This document shows, in pieces, positions 1 through 7,819 of a stretch of DNA of 64,000 nt. Positions within the stretch are counted from its first letter, which is position 1. Each line of letters opens with the position of its first letter. The position numbers and the translations under genes were made by a program. A model generated the notes under the pieces. The model searched no databases, had not been told where the DNA came from, and worked only from the letters and a program-made list of their open reading frames with translations. The stretch is from NCBI RefSeq assembly GCF_025370255.1, contig NZ_JAMTCD010000004.1, positions 1 to 64,000 of the forward strand, written 5' to 3'. Source of the DNA: Shewanella holmiensis. Lineage in GTDB: Bacteria; Pseudomonadota; Gammaproteobacteria; Enterobacterales; Shewanellaceae.

Positions 1-160
1 CTTGTTTCGGCACCGTTTGCAAGGAGATTCTGTGACATGGTTGTTGGCCAAATTTTAGTAATGCTACATAGTGACTGTAATTACGGTGGCGATTCATCTT
101 CATAAAGCTTAAAGTGTTAACTTAACTATTATTTTATGCTTGCTAGCGAAGGGATTTGGC

Positions 161-537
161 ATGTCGGTTATTCGTCATATTGATATACAAAACTTTAGAA
201 CAATTAAAATCTTTCTTGGAATCCAAAGCTTGGGCTTAACTGTCTAATCGGGCCAGGGGATTCTGGTAGGTCAACAATTTTAGATGCCATTGATTTGGCT
301 CTAGGTGCAGGATGCTCTTACTCATTCAACGATGCAGATTTTTACCAATTAGATACTTCATCTCCATTGACTATCACAGTGACAATTGGCCAGCTTCATG
401 ATGAGTTAAAAATGTTGAACGATATGGTTTTTTCTTCGAGGCTTTAATTTTGAGACCAAAGAAATCTTTGACGAGCCACCTAATCGAAAAATTTAGTTGA
501 AAGCTCACTTTGGCTAGATAAAAGTCTAAGTGGCTAA
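161..537 (+). pseudogene. OLD-family ATP-dependent endonuclease remnant (frameshifted)
   Basis: Translating in pieces gives an N-terminal start (MSVIRHIDIQNFRTIK) typical of AAA ATPases of the OLD/RecF type. After a frame change there is a Walker-A-like segment, IGPGDSGRSTILDAID, at about 247-294, then an acidic stretch and further frame changes (RGFNFETKEIFDEP near 437-480). Stops fall at 245-247, 445-447 and 535-537. The Walker lysine is replaced by arginine (GRS instead of GKS). An intact OLD nuclease is about 500-650 aa with a C-terminal Toprim domain; only about 120 codons remain here and no Toprim part follows. OLD proteins are phage-defence nucleases, so this is probably a decayed defence gene. 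The 160 bases before it hold only a 34-codon open frame running in from the edge, which I cannot assign. Confidence 0.7.
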
Positions 538-567
538 ATTCGCCCAAAGCTATACCCTGTAGTTTTT

Positions 568-864
568 CTATACGTTGTTTTGATAGAGTTTTTCAGTCGC
601 ATTCTTAAGTTTAGCGTGCGGGATGAACTGATCTGCGATGGTTAAAATGGCGTGAATATTATTCGTCAATTTTTCGACTTCCAATTCGCCCGGTTTTATA
701 GCGGTTTGCAGCAGATGAATTGCCATGTCAGCAAGCAGTATTCTTTGTTTTTCGAGCCACTGCTCATCGTCTTTTTTTGCTGTATTGCTCAAGTAACTAC
801 TTTCAACAATATTGTGCAGTTTGCCACTTTCTTCGATCAATTCTTTACGTTCAAAGTCGTTCAT
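568..864 (-). CDS. hypothetical protein, 98 aa
   Basis: I do not recognise a family. The product is charged and looks helical (many Glu, Lys, Leu), with no signal peptide or membrane segment. An AAGAAG ribosome-binding-like sequence sits 8 bases before the ATG. It lies between the broken OLD-type gene and the convergent end of the LytTR regulator gene, and is transcribed in the same direction as the regulator, about 90 bases downstream of its stop. Overlapping plus-strand frames at 652-956 look like antisense shadows. Confidence 0.55.
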   Translation of the reverse strand: MNDFERKELIEESGKLHNIVESSYLSNTAKKDDEQWLEKQRILLADMAIHLLQTAIKPGELEVEKLTNNIHAILTIADQFIPHAKLKNATEKLYQNNV

Positions 865-952
865 ATAGTATTCTTCTTAAGTGTTATGGAGCCTATAAAA
901 TCGCGACAATTTTCTATACATTGCGTGCTATTCAAGCCTCTCGATTAAATAG

Positions 953-1672
953 TTAAATACCGCTTAACTGTTTTCTTACTTGTTCATACTTCGTTCTTCC
1001 GACAGGAACTTCCTCTCCTGAATTGAGCAATAGTGTGTACTTACTTCCTTCTTGGATTCTAACAGACTTAACTTTTCGCATATCGACCAGATATGAGCGG
1101 TGAACGCGCATAAAGCTTTCGGGAAGTAGTTGCTCAATTTTCTCAATGTTTTTACTGTGCAGCACTTTTGTTGGCATGACTTCATCCGAAGAGGAGAGAT
1201 TAAGCCAAGTGTAGTGACCGTCTGCTTGAATATAATTAATGTCTTCGAGGGATATCAGCTGGAGCTCTCCGGCTTTTTTTACGCTTAAATATTTACAGCT
1301 ATGGTATTCGCTTTTTCGGTTGTGTAACAGTCTCTCAAAAGCCTGGATAAGCCGTTCTTTGGTAAAGGGTTTGGCGATAAAATCTAAGACGCCATACTCA
1401 AAAGCTTCAATTGCTTTTTCTGCATAAGCCGAAATAATAATGGTATGAAATGCCGCTGCAAGTTTACTTTTTAATAGTGTGAAGCCATCACGGCCCATTA
1501 AATTCAAGTCAAGCAGTAAGACATCAATGGTATTTTCGCTAAGGAACGATTCGGCATTATCGATATCATCAAAGCAGATTATTTTGGGGGATTTTGCAAT
1601 CAAGATCTCTGCAGTAAGACGTTGGATACGTTGCTGTATGAGTGGTTCATCTTCAACAATGACAATTACCAT
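953..1672 (-). CDS. LytTR-family response regulator
   Basis: A two-domain regulator of 239 aa. The receiver domain (about residues 1-120) has the acidic pair at E7/D8, the phosphoacceptor at D55 (VLLLDLNLMG) and the conserved lysine at K101 (FIAKPF). The C-terminal LytTR DNA-binding domain covers about 137-236 (MRVHRSYLVDM, then VPVGRTKY). The gene follows its probable kinase by 13 bases on the same strand, so the pair is almost certainly co-transcribed. LytTR regulators bind short direct repeats in promoters; targets cannot be told from this sequence. The family resembles AlgR, LytR and YehT. Confidence 0.93.
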   Translation of the reverse strand: MVIVIVEDEPLIQQRIQRLTAEILIAKSPKIICFDDIDNAESFLSENTIDVLLLDLNLMGRDGFTLLKSKLAAAFHTIIISAYAEKAIEAFEYGVLDFIAKPFTKERLIQAFERLLHNRKSEYHSCKYLSVKKAGELQLISLEDINYIQADGHYTWLNLSSSDEVMPTKVLHSKNIEKIEQLLPESFMRVHRSYLVDMRKVKSVRIQEGSKYTLLLNSGEEVPVGRTKYEQVRKQLSGI

Positions 1673-1685
1673 ATCGTTCTCGTTA

Positions 1686-3434
1686 TTAATTTGCTGTTGT
1701 GTTGATGTTTAAGTAGCTGATCTGTGATATCCAGTTGTCACCAGACTCATAGCTGGCAAACTCGGCTTCTTTTTGATTCAACTCGGCTAGTTTAGCATGA
1801 ATAAAATGGTTTCCACTGCCTGTACCTTGGTGGTTGGTGTTGTTTTCGATCGGTGTTATCAAGGTCAAATTTACCTGTCTACCTGCTTGAGTTACCTTAA
1901 GTTCGAAGGTTCTATCACTGGATATTTTGTTATGGGTAAAACAGTTCTCTACCAAACTATGCAATATAGCAGAGGGGACCCAAATCCCTTCCACTTCGCC
2001 AACTACCGCTAATTGATAATCTTTCTGATAGCGGATTGACATGATTTGTATATGGTTTTTGCATAAGGCAATCTCGTCGAATAGCGGGACATAGTCTTGC
2101 TCGTTATGCTGAGTCAGTTGCCGGAATTCCTGACTTAAAGCAGAAATCAAGACAAGGGCATCCTGTGGTTTGGTTTCGATCAGTTCCATTAACTGAGTTA
2201 AACAATTCATCAAAAAGTGTGGCTGCATGTTACGTCTAAGCAGTTCAGTTTTGATGCGCTCCGCTTTTAATGAACGTGCTTTGTGCTGTCTCATTTCTTT
2301 GATTAGTGCCACCAACATGGTGATAACAATAGCGATAAAAAACATCGCAAAACCAAACTCTACAAAATATTCGGGGTAGAAAATAATGAAGCCGATACCA
2401 ATGAGGATAAGCACAGAAACGGCTTTACCTTGTCCACTTTTTCTTATTTGCAGCAGGTTAATAACAAGCGACCAGAATAAAGCAGCAAAGAAAAGAACCA
2501 CACTGGTGGTGTCATAACTAAGATCCAGTAAGGAAATAATGATCAAGCTTATTAGGCTGGATGTTACCCATATTTTGACCTGCTTAAGTCTAAAGTATGC
2601 GACGTAAAACATAGGTAGCAAGAAACTTGTAATGAAGGTAAGCACAAGGATGACAGACAGCCGCAGTGCATGCCAATTGTAGGGATAATCTAACCAGAAC
2701 TTTGCTTGTTCTACGCTTAATAGAAGCGCGGCGAATAAGCATAGAACACTGAACATTTGATAGGATTTTTCTGCTTGATACAGCCAATTTACCAGTTGAA
2801 AGATAACAAACAGAATCACTAAGACACCGATGAAAAAAGCACTCAACATGCTCACCAATAAAACCATATTAGCTAACTTTTGTTCATCGACTATGGCCAA
2901 TACATAGCCGATAGAATCGAGCTCTTTGCCAACCTTGAAAGTCGATATGGTTGCACTCAACATGTGCTCCCCATCGTTCAATAAGTCATCTGATAGTCTT
3001 ACCAAGGTTTTTATTGTCCCTGGATCTTCATCAATAAACGACCGTGCAGGTAAGCCATTTGAAATCAGCGGTTTATTGTCCCATCTAAAATCTGTGGAAC
3101 CTAACATACCAACTAATAACGAAGGGTTGCTCGATAGTGTTTCCCGCTGAATATTGATCTTTGCTCGCAGACAAAAAAACTGGTTTTGAGGCAGTTCACT
3201 GAAGCTAATATGTTGCCAGTCACTTTGGTCTACTCCGGAGGCGTGACATTGAATACTTGTGCTGGATTCATTGCTTTTTATGGGCCTTATTTGAATCTGA
3301 GTAAATACATTGTTCGGCATGCTTGGGCGATATTCAGTATCTGCCGAGTTGTTGTTTTGTGACCACGCCGGTAATGCAGAGAAAAAAATAAGCGCAACAT
3401 GCAAAAGAAAGATGATTGGTTTGTATTTGCCCAT
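1686..3434 (-). CDS. membrane sensor histidine kinase, LytS/His_kinase (PF06580) type
   Basis: 582 aa. A signal peptide (about 1-25) is followed by a periplasmic sensing region to about 190 and a multi-helix membrane block from about 190 to 378. The cytoplasmic kinase part has the phosphoacceptor H406 in RNMQPHFLMN, the ATP-binding asparagine N497 in LVENCFTHNK, and a glycine-rich segment, GTGSGNHF. This H-box form, with Q-P-H-F-L-M-N, is that of kinases partnered with LytTR regulators. The layout resembles the 7TM-DISM receptors, but I cannot confirm the periplasmic fold. It is first in a two-gene operon with the regulator. Its signal is unknown. Confidence 0.9.
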   Translation of the reverse strand: MGKYKPIIFLLHVALIFFSALPAWSQNNNSADTEYRPSMPNNVFTQIQIRPIKSNESSTSIQCHASGVDQSDWQHISFSELPQNQFFCLRAKINIQRETLSSNPSLLVGMLGSTDFRWDNKPLISNGLPARSFIDEDPGTIKTLVRLSDDLLNDGEHMLSATISTFKVGKELDSIGYVLAIVDEQKLANMVLLVSMLSAFFIGVLVILFVIFQLVNWLYQAEKSYQMFSVLCLFAALLLSVEQAKFWLDYPYNWHALRLSVILVLTFITSFLLPMFYVAYFRLKQVKIWVTSSLISLIIISLLDLSYDTTSVVLFFAALFWSLVINLLQIRKSGQGKAVSVLILIGIGFIIFYPEYFVEFGFAMFFIAIVITMLVALIKEMRQHKARSLKAERIKTELLRRNMQPHFLMNCLTQLMELIETKPQDALVLISALSQEFRQLTQHNEQDYVPLFDEIALCKNHIQIMSIRYQKDYQLAVVGEVEGIWVPSAILHSLVENCFTHNKISSDRTFELKVTQAGRQVNLTLITPIENNTNHQGTGSGNHFIHAKLAELNQKEAEFASYESGDNWISQISYLNINTTAN

Positions 3435-3622
3435 GTTTCGATCCGGTTTTTATTTATACCGTGCATTCTACGTTAATTAACCCGAAGTGAAATGTCGTTG
3501 ATGATGTTCACGAGCAGTTGAAGCATTTCTGTCACCAAACTAACCACCTGAAGCTTATTGTGATGACCAGTCAAAAATGAATATCGGTTTTTGTGAGCCG
3601 AACAACATAGCGAGACACTGTC

Positions 3623-4912
3623 ATGATGAATTTTGTTAAATGGGTATCGGTCGTTCTGGGTGTGATGAGCCTCTGGGTTTTACTTAATGTTGTATCAACC
3701 ACCCAAGGCTGGTTTAAAGAACCCATTGCTCCGACCAATGATAACGCCTCTTTTATGGCTGAAGCGGTTAAATCAATCAAAACTGAAGCCAAGGGAAACG
3801 GTATTTTTGTCTTAATCAATGAGGGAAAGGTATTCGATGAGTTTTCCTATTCTAAAGGCGAAACAGTGACAACAGACACAGTATTTGGTGTTGCTTCATT
3901 GGGCAAGTGGGTCGCGGCTTATGGTGTTATGAAACTTGTCGAGCAAGGTAAGCTTGATTTAGATGCGCCTGTAGCAAATTATCTCACGCGTTGGCAATTG
4001 CCGCCTAGTCAGTTTGATAACGAACAAGTCACCATACGCCGTTTGTTAAGCCATACCGCGGGGATAACCGATGGCTTAGGTCACAATGGTTTTTCAAGCG
4101 CAGAACAAGTACAAGCACTTGAACAGCATTTAACCCAAGCCTTAGACGCCGATGAGGGAGTTAACGGCCAAGTATTGGTAGGTATTGAGCCTGGTACTCA
4201 ATTTAAGTATTCGGGTGGGAGTTACAATTTACTGCAACTGATTGTTGAAGAAGTTAGCGGTATGTCCTTTAGTGCTTACATGCATCGTGCAGTGTTTGAG
4301 CCACTGAATATGACAAAGACCAGTTATGACAAAGACCAGTTTGGTGGCAATTTAGCGCAATACTTCGACGATAAAGGCACCGTTAGGCAGTATCCTTATT
4401 ACACTTCATTGGCTGCAACGGGCTTGTATACCAGCGCGAATGATCTGGTCAAATTCTTAAACCACAACATTACGCTTGCAGAAATGGAAAGTAACACTCC
4501 CGATTTACTTTCTGCATCGACGCTTAAACAGATGCGAACCCCAAACGCGACTAGCATGGGAATAGATATTTGGGGCTTAGGCGTCATGCTGTTTGCCAGT
4601 AATAATGCTGGCGATTTTATAATTGGGCATGGTGGGCAATCACCTTCTTTGAATGCAAGCTTGCGTGTAAATCCTAGCACAGGCAACGGCATCATTATGT
4701 TAACGACTGGTAACAGTGCGCTGGCCGCTGATACTGCTACACAATGGACGTTGTGGGAAACCGGTAACCCAGATATGTACATGCTGCGTCACATGATCCC
4801 TAAAATGTTAAAAACAGCAGCTATTGGATGTTTGGTCATTTTTGTTCTGAGCCTGCTGTATATATTTATGGCTCGACGCAAAGCAAAGAAGTTTGTGATG
4901 CAAATAAAATAA
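3623..4912 (+). CDS. beta-lactamase-fold serine hydrolase (class C / PBP4* type), membrane anchored
   Basis: 429 aa with an N-terminal membrane anchor (about 5-25) and a C-terminal membrane helix (about 395-418) ending in basic residues. The serine hydrolase motifs are S92-L-G-K95 (SxxK), Y196-S-G (the YxN motif, with Gly in the third position) and H336-G-G (the third motif). The family includes esterases, D-aminopeptidases and penicillin-binding-protein-like enzymes; true beta-lactamase activity is unlikely to be the main role. The YSG variant is common in the esterase and peptidase branches. Divergent from the histidine kinase operon, with about 190 bases between starts. Substrate unknown. 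Confidence 0.88.
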   Translation: MMNFVKWVSVVLGVMSLWVLLNVVSTTQGWFKEPIAPTNDNASFMAEAVKSIKTEAKGNGIFVLINEGKVFDEFSYSKGETVTTDTVFGVASLGKWVAAYGVMKLVEQGKLDLDAPVANYLTRWQLPPSQFDNEQVTIRRLLSHTAGITDGLGHNGFSSAEQVQALEQHLTQALDADEGVNGQVLVGIEPGTQFKYSGGSYNLLQLIVEEVSGMSFSAYMHRAVFEPLNMTKTSYDKDQFGGNLAQYFDDKGTVRQYPYYTSLAATGLYTSANDLVKFLNHNITLAEMESNTPDLLSASTLKQMRTPNATSMGIDIWGLGVMLFASNNAGDFIIGHGGQSPSLNASLRVNPSTGNGIIMLTTGNSALAADTATQWTLWETGNPDMYMLRHMIPKMLKTAAIGCLVIFVLSLLYIFMARRKAKKFVMQIK

Positions 4913-4955
4913 GAATTGCCAATCAACTTAACAATCTTTGATAAGGAAAAATAAC

Positions 4956-5123
4956 ATGAATAAGCTCTCAAAATTTGCAGCTATCGTGCTGGTGATTTTT
5001 TTAGCTGGATGCGCCGCTCCAGTAATTGTTTATGAAATCACCTCAGAAGTTCAAGAAGGAAAGCGGGTTGATAAGGAAAATAAACATACCAATGCTAATA
5101 CACAAGAATTGAAATTTAAGTGA
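4956..5123 (+). CDS. small lipoprotein, 55 aa
   Basis: The ATG at 4956 is preceded by AAGGA (4943-4947). A TTG further upstream at 4938 is in frame but has no better ribosome-binding site. A short lipoprotein signal ends in the lipobox LAGC at residues 18-21, and the mature part is only about 35 aa, polar and lysine-rich. It lies 43 bases after the serine hydrolase gene, so is probably co-transcribed with it. The family is not recognised. Small entericidin-like lipoproteins have a similar layout but this sequence is not clearly one of them. Confidence 0.7.
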   Translation: MNKLSKFAAIVLVIFLAGCAAPVIVYEITSEVQEGKRVDKENKHTNANTQELKFK

Positions 5124-5231
5124 CTAATTTAATGAAAGATAAATGTTTCATTGTGGGTGTAATTTAATTTGCATGTTTGTTAGCCATTTAGAGGAAGTTA
5201 TTAGTGAGTACATTGAAGTTTTTTTGTTTTT

Positions 5232-5333
5232 TGATTTTAAAAAATAATTGAGACATCCAAGATTGTTGGCTGATTTTAAAAAATAATTGATACATCCAAG
5301 GCTAAATAATTGAGATACCCAAGATTGTTGGCT
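5232..5333 (+). repeat. three tandem degenerate copies of a REP-like unit
   Basis: A unit of the form ATAATTGAGACATCCAAG, with ATTGTTGGCT after it, occurs at about 5244-5271, 5282-5303 (lacking ATTGTTG) and 5305-5333. The first two copies are also preceded by TGATTTTAAAAA. A further copy (ATAATTCAGACACCCAAG) sits at 7386 before the second transposase fragment. The units lie directly upstream of a RAYT-type transposase gene, as REP sequences commonly do. The remaining gene-free bases 5124-5231 show nothing I can name. Confidence 0.7.
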
Positions 5334-6598
5334 AAATATTAAGCGCTGAACTACGCTTTATTTACGCTTTTAAAATGGTAAATAAAGATGGCCAGACCAA
5401 GACAAACTATCGTTAGCCTAGATGATACGCCTTACTATCACTGTTGTTCGCGTGTGGTACGTAAGGCGTTTTTGTGCGGCTTTGATAAATCAACGGGTGA
5501 GAATTTTGAGCATCGGCGCGAGTGGGTTGATTCACGCATTCTAGAGTTAGCGACCGTCTTTGCTATTGATATCTGTGCTTATGCATTCTTGTTAATAAGC
5601 AGGGAGCAATCATTTACATGTCGTGGTTAAAGTCGATGCTGACAAAGCAAAAAAGTGGTCAGATAAAGAAGTGCTCATTCAATGGCACAAGGGCTTTAAA
5701 GGTACGTTACTCACGCACAAATACCTTAAAGAGGAAGACCTTAACCAGTTTGAACTTCAAACGGTTAACGAATGCATTACCGAATACCGTAATCGCTTAA
5801 TTGATATCAGTTGGTTTATGCGCTCACTCAGTGAGCCTATAGCCAGAATGGCTAACAAAGAAGATAAATGTACCGGAAGATTCTGGGAAGGCAGATTTAA
5901 ATCTCAGGCTTTGCTTGATGAAGCCGCAGTTTTAGCCTGTATGGCTTATGTCGATTTAAACCCAATTCGTGCTCAAATGGCCGCAACCCCTGAAAAATCA
6001 GATTACACCAGTATTCAGCGCCGTATCAATTCAGCAATGAAAGGCGAGCAACCACCAGAGCTATTACCGTTTGTGGGTAATGAGCGACTTAATATGCCTA
6101 ACGGGCTTATGTTCAGCGTGAAAGACTACATCGTCTTAGTTGAAGATACCGGTCGGATAATTCGAGAAGATAAGCGTGGTGCCATTAGCTCAAGTAGCCA
6201 GGACATACTGAATAGACTCAACATCCCCGCAGAGAATTGGCTTAAAATCACTACTGAATTTGGTGCATTATTTAAAGGAGCTGTCGGAGCATTACCCGCA
6301 TTAACTGAATATTGTGAGCATTTAGAGCGAAAGCGACGACAAGGCGCTGCAAATTGTCAGCGCTGGCTGTGCGCTTAAGTCATCATCCCCAATCAAATTA
6401 CAATTCTTTTAACACTTGATGGTTAACAAGTTTTTCTGATGTGCTAAATTTCTTAGATGACCATAAATCACTCATTTAAGGATAATATTTTAGCCATATC
6501 GATAAAAATTGATGAGTTGAACACATCGATCGTAACCCTCGCCAAAGCCATGAAAACGAGTTATGTTCTTTGTTCAAAAAATGGGTGGCATTTTTGTG
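5306..6598 (+). mobile_element. RAYT-type (Y1/HUH transposase) element, copy 1
   Basis: The limits are set by homology with the second copy (7386-7674). Both begin at ATAATT-AGA-ACCCAAG, share the stretch up to and into the transposase gene, and share a 29-base segment at the far end (6570-6598 and 7646-7674, centred on AAAAAATGGGTGGC). Between the gene end (6378) and that segment there is no other convincing gene. An open frame at 6457-6687 runs through the shared 3' segment and is probably not real. RAYTs mobilise REP hairpins in cis; whether this copy has discrete ends cannot be proved from one window. Confidence 0.6.
5388..6378 (+). pseudogene. REP-associated tyrosine transposase (RAYT), frame broken at the HUH motif
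   Basis: The N-terminal part (5388-5630, starting MARPRQTIVSLDDTPYYHCC) and the C-terminal part (up to 6378) are in different frames. The C-terminal part reads NHLHVVVKVDADKAKKW and later TGRFWEGRFKSQ and AYVDLNPIRA, all typical of the Y1_Tnp/RAYT family. The break falls just before NHLH, the histidine pair that binds the catalytic metal. About 22 bases (roughly 5601-5622) appear to replace the short stretch usually encoding VMS. The total length would be about 320 aa, close to intact family members. Either a pseudogene or, less likely, a gene needing frameshifting; I favour inactivation. Confidence 0.8.
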
Positions 6599-6697
6599 TT
6601 GTTTCTATTTGCCTAATGTTTGGCTCTACCGTAAAGCGACTAACAATGTATGGGTATACAGTCGTATTTAAAATTAGATGCTTTTGAGTGTTTTCAA

Positions 6698-6840
6698 CCT
6701 CATTAGTTTGCGCGTTTTTCCAGCCAAAAACAAACAAAATCATTTTAAATCATTGATGTATAACTTTTCAAAATTAGATAATAGGTTTGGAAAACGCGCA
6801 TGCGCGTTTTTACTGGTCTAATGAGGTAAACGCGCATGCG
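6698..6840. repeat. nested inverted repeats around GCGCATGCGC palindromes
   Basis: A perfect 20-base palindrome (AAAACGCGCATGCGCGTTTT) lies at 6791-6810. A second partial copy, AAACGCGCATGCGC, is at 6828-6841. The segment CCTCATTAGTTTGCGCGTTTTT at 6698-6719 is the inverted counterpart of AAAACGCGCA and CTAATGAGG at 6791-6826. The ATG of the next gene falls inside the last copy, so the palindrome overlaps its ribosome-binding region. Could be an operator, a recombination site or a REP-like hairpin; the sequence does not decide. Confidence 0.6.
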
Positions 6841-7318
6841 CACTAATAAAATGTTAGAGTGCAAGAGAGAAATGGTGCTAGATTTTAAAATTAAACACAG
6901 GGAAGGTAGTGAAGATAACGGAACGGTTGTGCACGAAAGTTATTCTTCTGACTTCACGATAGATGGAAAATCACTTTTGGCTGAACTAGTAAGTAAGGCT
7001 GGTGGTCACGGTGATTTCCTCGGCTGCTTCGCAAGAGGCTGGGATAATCTAAATAAGCACAGTTTAAAACAGCTTTTACTTCAAGAGCCGCCTGAAACTG
7101 AGTCTGGCAGAAGCCTAATTTATGTTTGTCCAGAGTGCGCTGATATAGGTTGTGGCGCTTATGGGTGTAAAATCACCAAAGTTGGCGAGGAGTATATCTG
7201 GAGTGAATTTGCATACGAGAATGGGTACGAGGATCCGGATCCAATCAAGGAAATAGGCCCCTTCAAGTTTAGCGTTACAGAATATGAAAACGTCGTCAAC
7301 TGTGCTTTTGCACTCTAA
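6836..7318 (+). CDS. hypothetical protein with CPEC...GCGAYGC motif, 160 aa
   Basis: Not assigned to a named function. Residues about 98-115 read YVCPECADIGCGAYGCKI, with four cysteines that could bind a metal, followed by WSEFAYENGYED. Proteins with a similar CPEC-GCGA and W-FAYEN pattern are known as uncharacterised or immunity-like proteins. Start at 6836 is supported by GAGG nine bases upstream; in-frame ATGs at 6851 and 6872 are alternatives. No signal peptide. The gene stands alone between two transposase copies, and its stop is followed at once by an attC-like hairpin, which suggests a horizontally acquired cassette. Confidence 0.65.
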   Translation: MRTNKMLECKREMVLDFKIKHREGSEDNGTVVHESYSSDFTIDGKSLLAELVSKAGGHGDFLGCFARGWDNLNKHSLKQLLLQEPPETESGRSLIYVCPECADIGCGAYGCKITKVGEEYIWSEFAYENGYEDPDPIKEIGPFKFSVTEYENVVNCAFAL

Positions 7319-7385
7319 CAAGCCAAATCACGCGGATGTCAAAACCGCCGCTTCGCTCTGGTTTTGCCCCCGGTGTTTGGTAAAG
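7317..7385 (+). repeat. attC-like imperfect hairpin (possibly truncated)
   Basis: The stop codon runs into CTAACAAGCC, a start typical of attC recombination sites of gene cassettes. Next comes an imperfect inverted repeat: CAAAACC and GGTTTTG around GCCGCTTCGCTCT, with CGCGG and CCGGTG outside. A complete attC would end in a GTTRRRY core, which I cannot find; the second transposase-type element begins at 7386, so the 3' end may be lost. An ordinary terminator is less likely because no T run follows. Confidence 0.4.
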
Positions 7386-7674
7386 ATAATTCAGACACCC
7401 AAGATTGTTGGCTAAATATTGAGCGATAAACTGCGCTTTATTTACGCTTCTAAAATGGTAAATAAAGATGGCCAGACCAAGACAAACTATCGTTAGCCTA
7501 GAAGATACGCCTTACTATCACTGTTGTTCGCGTGTGGTACGTAAGGCGTTTTTGTGCGGCTTTGATAAATCAACGGGTGAGAATTTTGAGCATCGGCGCG
7601 AGTGGGTTGATTCACGCATTCTAGAGTTAGCGACCGTCTTTGCTATTGTTCAAAAAATGGGTGGCATTTTTGTG
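7386..7674 (+). mobile_element. internal-deletion derivative of the RAYT element, copy 2
   Basis: The first ~260 bases match copy 1 closely (from ATAATT-AGA-ACCCAAG through the first 60 codons of the transposase). The sequence then jumps straight to the 29-base 3' segment at 7646-7674 that in copy 1 lies at 6570-6598. About 940 bases are thus missing. The joint has short shared bases (TTG), consistent with deletion between microhomologies. The outcome is a small non-autonomous element, like a MITE. Confidence 0.65.
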
Positions 7675-7686
7675 CCTGGCTGTTAA
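7468..7686 (+). pseudogene. RAYT transposase N-terminal fragment
   Basis: The first 60 codons are almost identical to the copy at 5388 (one clear substitution, Asp to Glu, in VSLEDTPYY). After FAI the frame continues with unrelated residues read from the 3' segment of the element and stops at 7686. The histidine motif and catalytic part are absent, so no transposase can be made. The N-terminal fragment and its upstream region are kept, including the TATTTACGC stretch and AAATAAAG before the ATG. Confidence 0.8.
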
Positions 7687-7819
7687 ACCGAATTGTTCGG
7701 ATTGAATTTGACTCCAAATAAACCGTCAACCCTTTACGAGACCCTAGCAGGGGATTATTTATGCTTGTGCTGATCTGGTTTATAGTATTAATTCCCTATC
7801 CAAGCAGTCGGTGAACGGC

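Noticed and set aside
1..105. 34-codon frame open to the left edge (and an opposite-strand frame)
   Set aside because: Too short and without any recognisable motif; could be the end of a gene but cannot be supported.
652..956. Two plus-strand open frames of 98 and 78 codons
   Set aside because: They lie opposite the 568-864 gene and the end of the regulator gene, have no ribosome-binding site and show no family-like pattern.
5232..5333. CRISPR array
   Set aside because: Only three degenerate units, no constant spacers, no cas genes nearby.
6457..6687. Open frame of 76 codons after the transposase
   Set aside because: It runs through the 29-base element segment shared with copy 2, has unusual composition and no ribosome-binding site; more likely a chance frame.
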